A stretch of DNA of 64,000 bases from assembly GCA_032988165.1 (NCBI GenBank), contig JANTQF010000118.1:1-64000 (forward strand). The letters run 5' to 3'. How positions within the stretch are numbered: position 1 is the stretch's first letter; each line of letters starts with the position of its first letter. Source of the stretch: Emmonsiellopsis sp. PD_33. Its lineage: Eukaryota; Ascomycota; Eurotiomycetes; Onygenales; Ajellomycetaceae. Below the pieces are notes generated by a model. It ran no database searches. It had not been told where the DNA came from and worked only from the letters and a program-made list of their open reading frames with translations. Positions 57,982 to 64,000 of this stretch are shown here, piece after piece. A program made the position numbers and the translations under genes.

Positions 57982-59728
57982 TTACATGAAAACCACGCCA
58001 GCACCGACAACCACGGCGCAGACGAGATAAGCGGAGAGCGAGAGGACTCCAAAGTTGAAGCCGGGAATGGGAAGCGAGCTAGCAGCGGACTTGCCCTTTT
58101 CACCGTCACCGTCACCGCCGGTTGGGGTAGCACCGACGGTGCCAGAGCCGTCCTCGCCAGCCTGCTCGATGAGCGTCGCGCAATTACCCTCGGGCTCCTC
58201 CGCTTTCTGAAGCTCGGCAGCGCCGTCGAAGTCGCACGCGGTCGAGTCTCGGTCGTTCAGCTCGTAGTAGGTGTTGAAAGCGTGCGAGAGCTGCTCGACT
58301 GGGTTGCACATGCTGTAGGCTCCATATTCCCCCTTGGTGGGATCGGTGGCGAAACCGAGGCAGGCCTTCTCGTTCATAGTACCGCAGACAGAGCTGAAGA
58401 GGCCACCGAGTTCTTCCTCGTCAATGCCCTCCTTGGCCGTACAGGACAGGCTCTTGACCATGCACTTGCAGAGCTCGCGGTTCGGGGTTGGGGGGAGCTT
58501 CTCAGAGGAGGACTTCCAGTTCTTCGTGACGCTGGGGCACTCACGGAGCTCGACGTTCTTGGCGGTGTAACTACTTGTCAAAGGTGGTGCCCTTGGGATC
58601 TATCTTCGCCATCTGGGCCTTCAGGGTCCCAAAGTCCTTGAGCTTCTTGGCCTTGCCGTCCTCGATTTCAACCAAACCTGAAAGTAGGGTCAGAAGAAAT
58701 CCCGCCAAAAGTAAAAAGAAACAATGCCGAAACTTACCGTAGTCATTGGCTTCCTGGAAGTACATGTATAGAATACCACCACTGATGACAGGGGTCATCT
58801 TATCACCAAACAGTGCCTTGACTTCCGTGAAGGAGCGGGGCTGGACTTCATTGCAGCCATACTCAGCAAAGAAGACAGGCACAGAGAACCCAGTGAACTC
58901 CTTGACAACCTTATCATAGCCAGACTCCTCAAATGAGGAATCACCACACCAGGACATAGCCAACGCCCATCTTGCAGTAGTTCTTCCTCTGGATATACTG
59001 CTTCATATCGCGAACAGCAGCCTTAACAAACGCACTGGCCTTAGTGTTAGATCTATTATTGGTAACCTCATTCCCAGCAAAGAATCCAATAACATTGGAG
59101 TAAGACGCCATCTCATCAATGACAGCAGTGTAGCGCTCATACTATAGATCATGATTCCACTCGGGGTCGTCACGGTTTATGGAATCAACAGGCTCAGACA
59201 AATCAGCAACAACGTAGATGCCTGCATCATCAAGAAGTTCCATGCACTCCTTGTGGTCCGCCTCGGGGTCAATTTGATACACACGGATGGTGTTCGTCTT
59301 GAGCTCCTTCAGGAGCGGCATGTCACGCTTGCACCCCTCCACATCGGCCAAGTTATCTTTGTGCTTTAAACCGCTGCCGCTGCCGGTGCCCTTGCCAGAA
59401 AATTCCTCTGGTACACACACACAAACACAAATGAAGCCAGTTGTCTCGAGAGTCCGCCGGATCGAATGCAAAGCGTTGGGGAGTGTGTCATGTCACTCAC
59501 CTTGATAGGCCATACCGCGCATGAAGAACTCCTCGCCGCTGGTCTTGTAACCAGAAGAACTTCTGGCCCTGTTGTGACGAGAGTTTAGACCACCAAATAG
59601 ACCCGGACACGGGGTGTAATCAATTAATGAGAGAGTCGCACCTTCATCACGATGGGGTCCAGCTCGACAGATACTACCATCGATGCGGCCAGCACGGCTG
59701 TGTTGGCCAGGACGGTAGAAAGCCTCAT
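57982..59728 (-). pseudogene. Broken GPI-anchored beta-1,3-glucanosyltransferase (GH72 + CBM43)
   Basis: Intact members (Gel/Gas) elongate cell-wall beta-1,3-glucan. Visible parts in order are signal peptide MRLSTVLANTAVLAAS, LDPIVMK, a shifted FFMRGMAYQ, NTIRVYQID, FFAGNEVTNN with the acid/base Glu, and FFAEYGCNEVQP with the nucleophile Glu. These are followed by a Cys-rich X8/CBM43 domain (LCKCMVKSLSC through YSMCNP) and a GPI tail (GKSAASSLP then a hydrophobic end). Defects: an extra-base frameshift after KFF (~59,560); an in-frame TAG between HDL and YERY (~59,142); about 38 family residues missing with a frame change between MGVGY and SWCGDSSF (~58,955); and another frame break near 58,570. 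Introns at 58,678-58,737 and 59,408-59,500 remain normal. Confidence 0.85.
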
Positions 59729-59996
59729 GATGATTGTAATTGTGGCACTGTTAAGGAATGAGGGAGGGGTCTGGAATAACCAAATGTGCGCTAGAGAGAG
59801 AGAGGGGTCGAGTTGATCGATGCCTATGACGAGGTGGGAAATTAATTGGTGGGACAGACAGACAGCCAGAAACGAGGGACTGGTTGAAAGAAACCAACCG
59901 ATAAATGAAGGAATGTACAATAAGAAGTAAAGAGCCGGTAGGGAGAGGGGGAGAGAGAACGAACAAGCAGCAAGCAGCGAAAGGGGCGAGATACTA
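59729..59996. other. Upstream region of the GH72 relic
   Basis: Contains purine/pyrimidine runs (GAGAGAGAGAG near 59,792-59,802; 59,940-59,960) typical of a former promoter and leader. No gene seen. Confidence 0.4.
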
Positions 59997-60310
59997 CAGT
60001 ACTAGGGCATAAATATTGGCACCCCCTTTATTTTACGCCAAAAATCAGTGATTTTGATAGTTTTCCAACCCAGATAACTCAACAAAATTATAAGTAAACA
60101 TAGTACTCTAAATATACAGTAATATTTAGAAGTAGGAAAGAATTATTTCTATGTATTCAAAATTTAACTCTTATATATTAGTAGGCTGCTAGAAGGTATT
60201 GAATAAAGAGGAAAAATTCTGCCAAGAAGTACATAGATAACCTAATAAAAAAAATATATTTAAAAGTACCTTTAAAAGAGGGGGGTGCCAATACTTTTGC
60301 TTACCCACTG
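59997..60310. mobile_element. Tc1/mariner-type MITE
   Basis: 314 bp flanked by TA on both sides (59,995-59,996 and 60,311-60,312). It begins CAGTACTAGGGCATAAATAT and its reverse complement begins CAGTGGGTAAGCAAAAGTAT; both continue TTGGCACCCCC. CAGT..ACTG ends and a TA target are hallmarks of Tc1/mariner elements. The AT-rich inside has no transposase, so it is a non-autonomous miniature element. Confidence 0.85.
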
Positions 60311-60522
60311 TAGCAAAGACATGTTTTTCAAACTAGGGATGGAATAGGAATAACCTCCACCTTTGAAAGCGTTGGCCGGGCGATTCCTATTGGAAGTCAT
60401 GGACTAGCTTCTAATGCATCTCACTCATCCTGACTGTCCTTCATCTATCTTCATGCATTCAGTAACTGGGCCCTTACGCCTACATAACCACTACCACCAC
60501 TATGCTAAGTGCTGTATGGACT

Positions 60523-60623
60523 CTCATATATGAGGGTCTGACATCTCAAATATACAATAGTAAGGTATAGTACCTCATATATGAGGGTCTGACATCTCAA
60601 ATATACAATAGTAAGGCATAGTA
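60523..60623. repeat. 51-bp tandem duplication containing a palindrome
   Basis: 60,523-60,573 and 60,574-60,623 are almost identical (CTCATATATGAGGGTCTGAC through CAATAGTAAGG). Each copy starts with the perfect 12-base palindrome CTCATATATGAG. The region is non-coding. Confidence 0.85.
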
Positions 60624-61238
60624 TAGACAGAACAGTTATAGATATAAATTATTAACTATAATAAACATCAGGCATAAAAACACATTATATAGCTTAAAAT
60701 AAAAACAACCAGATTAAAACCCATTACTTACTATATAGTAATGGGGCAGGGTGGTAAGCAACTTGCAGGTAGGTAGGTGTGATGGATATATACAAAGAGT
60801 AACATCCTCCAAAAACACAAAACATAAACACACAAGCATAGGGAATGGAAAAAAAGGAAACAGGAAAATGTACATAAGTCAAGAGGGTGATTATCTGGGG
60901 GGTATAGATAGGGGGGGCAAAAGCAAAAAGAGAAAGACAAGATTGATTATATATAGTTATGAATAAAATATAGCACGGGGGAAAGAAAAAAGCCATATAT
61001 ATACGTATGGCGACTCATAAGTAGCGTAGGTAGAAAAAAATATTAGAGAAAAAATAAATAAATGAAAATCGTATCCAGACGTAAAAATGGTAAAGATATC
61101 CCATCCCCTCTTTTCAAAGAGCATAAAATGCATCGATGAAATATCATTGCAAGCAAACTCCAAAAGAGCTTATCAGTAAGTAGGGATCGATAACGATCCC
61201 GCATTCTGACGAGGGAATAAGCCTTCCCATTCACCCAC
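60624..61238. other. AT-rich 3' region of the LRR gene, no gene seen
   Basis: AT-rich, with TATATATA-like runs near 60,990-61,000. Minus-strand frames up to 90 codons translate to hydrophobic Phe/Ser/Tyr-rich sequence without a domain. Probably the 3' untranslated part of the gene at 61,239. Confidence 0.45.
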
Positions 61239-64000
61239 TCACGGGCCCTTGCTCGTAGCCACAGTCAACCCCTCCTGCTCCTGCCCCAAACCCGCATTAA
61301 TCTGCGCCGCAATCTGGCTCTCCTTGAACGTGGCAAACGCCTCGGGATCCCGTTCTCGCAGCGCAAGGAGCTCCTCAAGGCTAGACCCGAGCTCCTCGAG
61401 AGCCTTATCGGGGCCCACCAGCTCGATGCGCGTCTGTGTCTCGCTACTCCGTAGCCGCTCGAGGCGTTCACGTAGGGCAGAGATGTGTGCTTCGCCTGGG
61501 TGGTCGGAGCCGACGGTGATGCTGCCGTCGCTGGCGTTTTCGAATTCGGAGCCGATGATGTCGCGGCGGAAGTGTTGGCCGAAGCGGTGAACGCGGCCTT
61601 CTTCAGATGTGAGGGCGCGCGAGTGGAGGGATGTGTTGGAGCTAGTGCGGGAGAGACGGATGGCGTAGTGGTCAGTGTCTTCGTCGTCAATTGCGGTTTC
61701 GCCGTCTGGGCTTTGGCTTAGTGGGGGTGCGTCGAGGCTTGTGGAGTCTTCGAGTTTGGACTGCTCAATAGAGTCTCCGGTGGAAGATTGGGAGGGGGTC
61801 CGTTGGGGGATGGTGGTGTTGGTAGATTCCGTCTCGGTTGAAAGACGGGTATCGGGGAACTCGTCTTCGAATCGCTGTATCATCCTCTGGAGGGTGAAAT
61901 CAAGGAATTGCAACCGTCCTATACACACATCATCAGCTATGGAGTAACAAACGGGAGAATGGGTAAAGAGACTTACGATAATTCACATCATTACCGGCCC
62001 TGTCCTCCCTTACAAGAGCCACTTGCAATCGGACCCGAATTTTCCTTGCGGAAATAAGCAGATTCTTCGACATGTCACGAGGCTTTTTGTTGCCAGAAGT
62101 ACTAACGGCGCGCCGCAAGGGAGTAGACGTTCCGCTAGGACTAAGGGGCACATCACCCATGCCCTCGACATTGTGGTCCGCATTTCCAAGACAAACACCC
62201 AGTGCCTTCACCACCCCAGTGCCACTAATAACATAATCCTCATCAGGAGCCGGCTTCAACGCTGCATCGGCATCATCATCGTTATCCGCATTGCCAACAA
62301 TATGGAGGAGAATATCAGGGACAGGGACGTGGTGTTTGTGTGGCGTTGTACCGTCAGGACACGACAGTTCTGATACCAACTCACCGCGCTCGAGGTTACG
62401 CAGCGAATAAGCAACGATCTGAGCTGCCAAAGCTTTGACAACTTCATTGTTGTCCACACTAGGAACATCGATATCGATCGCGATTAAGGTATGTGAAACG
62501 CGGACCGCGGTCATTAATGATGCGTACAACGCACAGGCCTCTTCCTGGACGGATGCTTCTTTGGCCGTCGCCAAGGCCGTGATCTCAGGGTTCTCCAATA
62601 TATTGATGTGGCACAGCCGCCGACAATCTGGTAATATCTCAGCCAGCGCTATAGCATGCTCGGATGAGAGGCTGACATCGGCCAAATGTATCCGCTTTAG
62701 CTCGTTCATCTGCGGAAGGAACCGGCGCAGCATAGCCAGCGAGTCTGGCTGCGTTGCAAAAAGACCACGGTTATGGGAGAGGTCTATAAATCGGAAGTTG
62801 GGTAATCGCGGCAAAGCTTGGAGAAGGTTGCACAAGGTTTTGGGGGTTAAAGAGCAGTCAGCTAGACTGAGGGCACTAAGCGGGTGGTCCTTGGCTTGTT
62901 GGATGGCCGTCGACAACGATCCCAAATGGTCGACGAGATTGTTTCCTCCTAGGTCGAGTCCCTCGCAGTGGCCCGCTTGGAAATAATCAATAACATGTAC
63001 CAATCCTTCTCCGGTCAAGGAGTTATTTGCAACTCCTAACCGTCGCAGCTGAACTGCCTTTGCCGCAGCACATAATTTGGACAGGTCCTCCGCCGATGGA
63101 TAACATTCGCTAATAACTAGCTCCTCCAAGTGGTTCCCCGCAAGTCGCTCCGCGAGCGCATGTGAAAAAACCGTGGCGATATCCGCGACCGGCTTGCTTG
63201 GTTTCGTCAAGGGGGTTGGTCCATTGGCGGCGATGGAGGTCTGGGGGAATGGAATACCCGAGAGATCAATTCCAACAAGAGACCGCGACATATGGACAAA
63301 AAGAGCAATGTGCCTCCATCCCTCGTGTCCGATCTTCGGGTTATCCTTCAAAGATAGTTTCTCAATCGCACCCAATCTATCTTCCCTACTAGACGTATCG
63401 CTGGGCTTTCTCGAAATTTTCCTTCTCAACCTTGACTCTTCTATTGTTTTCGTAGATAGCAGCCCAGCAAGAATCACCCTCACCGCCTCATCAGTAAGAC
63501 CGCAATTCTGTAATATCAGCTTCCGCACGGGGACAATAGCAAGCCAGTCGCTAAAGGTAATAATATCTGGGAGTGACATCCAGAAGCCCGTGAGATCCAG
63601 CACGGCAACAGTTCCGGGAGACTCCGCAAGCCCCGAAGAGGGTGACGAGATTTGTTCAACGAGCTTCTTCAACACGCCCGTCTCTCGCAGTTGGCAGCAC
63701 CGGCGGTATATTCGGACAGGGTCGGTCGTCGGCTGATCTTGACCCCTGGTAGGACGGCCAGGCGTTGAGGCACCCGATCCATTCGGATCACGAGTGAACT
63801 GAAGAGGAATCGTCCCGTTCGCCTCGGCCTGTCTTCTCTTTTTCTCTTTTCGCTCCTTGCGTTCACCTTCTGACCTTTTCTTCTTCTCTTGCTTCCTTGT
63901 CTGTTCTTTAACAGGTGCCGCCTTTTCATTCTCCTTCGCGGCATCCGATGGTTTCGCATCTCCAGCATATGGCGTTGAAGGTGTAGCAGTGCCCACTGCT
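61239..64000 (-). CDS. Leucine-rich-repeat protein, 5' end outside the window (Mhp1-like)
   Basis: Minus strand, two exons seen: beyond 64,000 to 61,977, and 61,918-61,239 (intron 61,919-61,976). They give about 899 C-terminal codons. The first part is Lys/Glu-rich (KEQTRKQEKKKRSEGERK), then a ribonuclease-inhibitor-like LRR array (about 63,600-62,500) with repeats such as LILQNCGLTDEAV, LRRLGVANNSLTGEGL, LDLGGNNLVDHLG and LSLADCSLTPKTL. A Ser/Thr/Glu-rich C-terminal tail has a coiled-coil-like piece. No ATG exists between the edge and the LRRs, so the start lies to the right. It resembles fungal proteins annotated as Mhp1-like (microtubule/cell wall); that name is tentative. Confidence 0.8.

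Noticed and set aside
63994..63996. Start codon of the LRR gene at the right edge
   Set aside because: The codon there is GTG and the frame stays open to the window end; the gene is truncated by the edge.
29471..64000. tRNA, rRNA genes or CRISPR arrays
   Set aside because: None seen by eye; CRISPR is not expected in a fungus. A covariance search would be needed to exclude short RNA genes.

Overview
The window is a piece of a filamentous ascomycete (Pezizomycotina) chromosome. The evidence is short introns of 48-124 bp with GT..AG ends, a group III G-alpha gene, a Zn(II)2Cys6 regulator, a peroxisomal ABCD half-transporter, a GH72/GPI cell-wall gene relic, and repeats carrying C-to-T decay. 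The sharp split between an AT-rich, nearly CpG-free retroelement block and a CpG-normal gene block resembles Onygenales such as Blastomyces/Emmonsia relatives. That placement is inference, not something read directly from the sequence.

Region 1 (about 655-29,470) is a decayed transposon graveyard with no host gene. It is bounded by ~86 bp inverted repeats (655-740 and 27,977-28,062) of a Mutator-like element whose broken transposase lies at 886-2,663. Inside is a plus-strand Ty3/Gypsy chromovirus (gag-protease before 5,651; RT, RNase H, integrase and chromodomain at 21,157-25,080). Into its protease/RT junction inserted a minus-strand chromovirus, element A (5,652-12,679 plus 20,445-21,156; target duplication CTCAA). 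Into A inserted a second copy of the same family, element B (12,680-20,444; target duplication CTATC). A solo LTR of that family (22,851-23,151; duplication ACTAG) splits the RNase H of the plus-strand element. Both minus-strand copies carry an extra ORF on the opposite strand between chromodomain and 3' LTR. A long unknown decayed ORF follows the plus-strand pol.

Region 2 (29,470-64,000) is ordinary host chromosome. From left to right: G-alpha ganB (+); Baeyer-Villiger monooxygenase (-); two tandem hotdog thioesterases (+); MFS sugar transporter (+); glycogen phosphorylase (+); Zn2Cys6 regulator (-) divergent from an MDR oxidoreductase (+); peroxisomal ABC half-transporter (-); a broken GH72 glucanosyltransferase (-); a Tc1/mariner-type MITE; and the C-terminal 899 codons of a leucine-rich-repeat protein (-) that runs off the right edge.

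Functionally, ganB (nutrient/cAMP signalling), the sugar transporter and glycogen phosphorylase belong to carbon sensing and use. The thioesterases (one ending in the peroxisomal signal SKM), the ABCD transporter and the monooxygenase suggest acyl/lipid metabolism. There is no proof that they form a co-regulated cluster.
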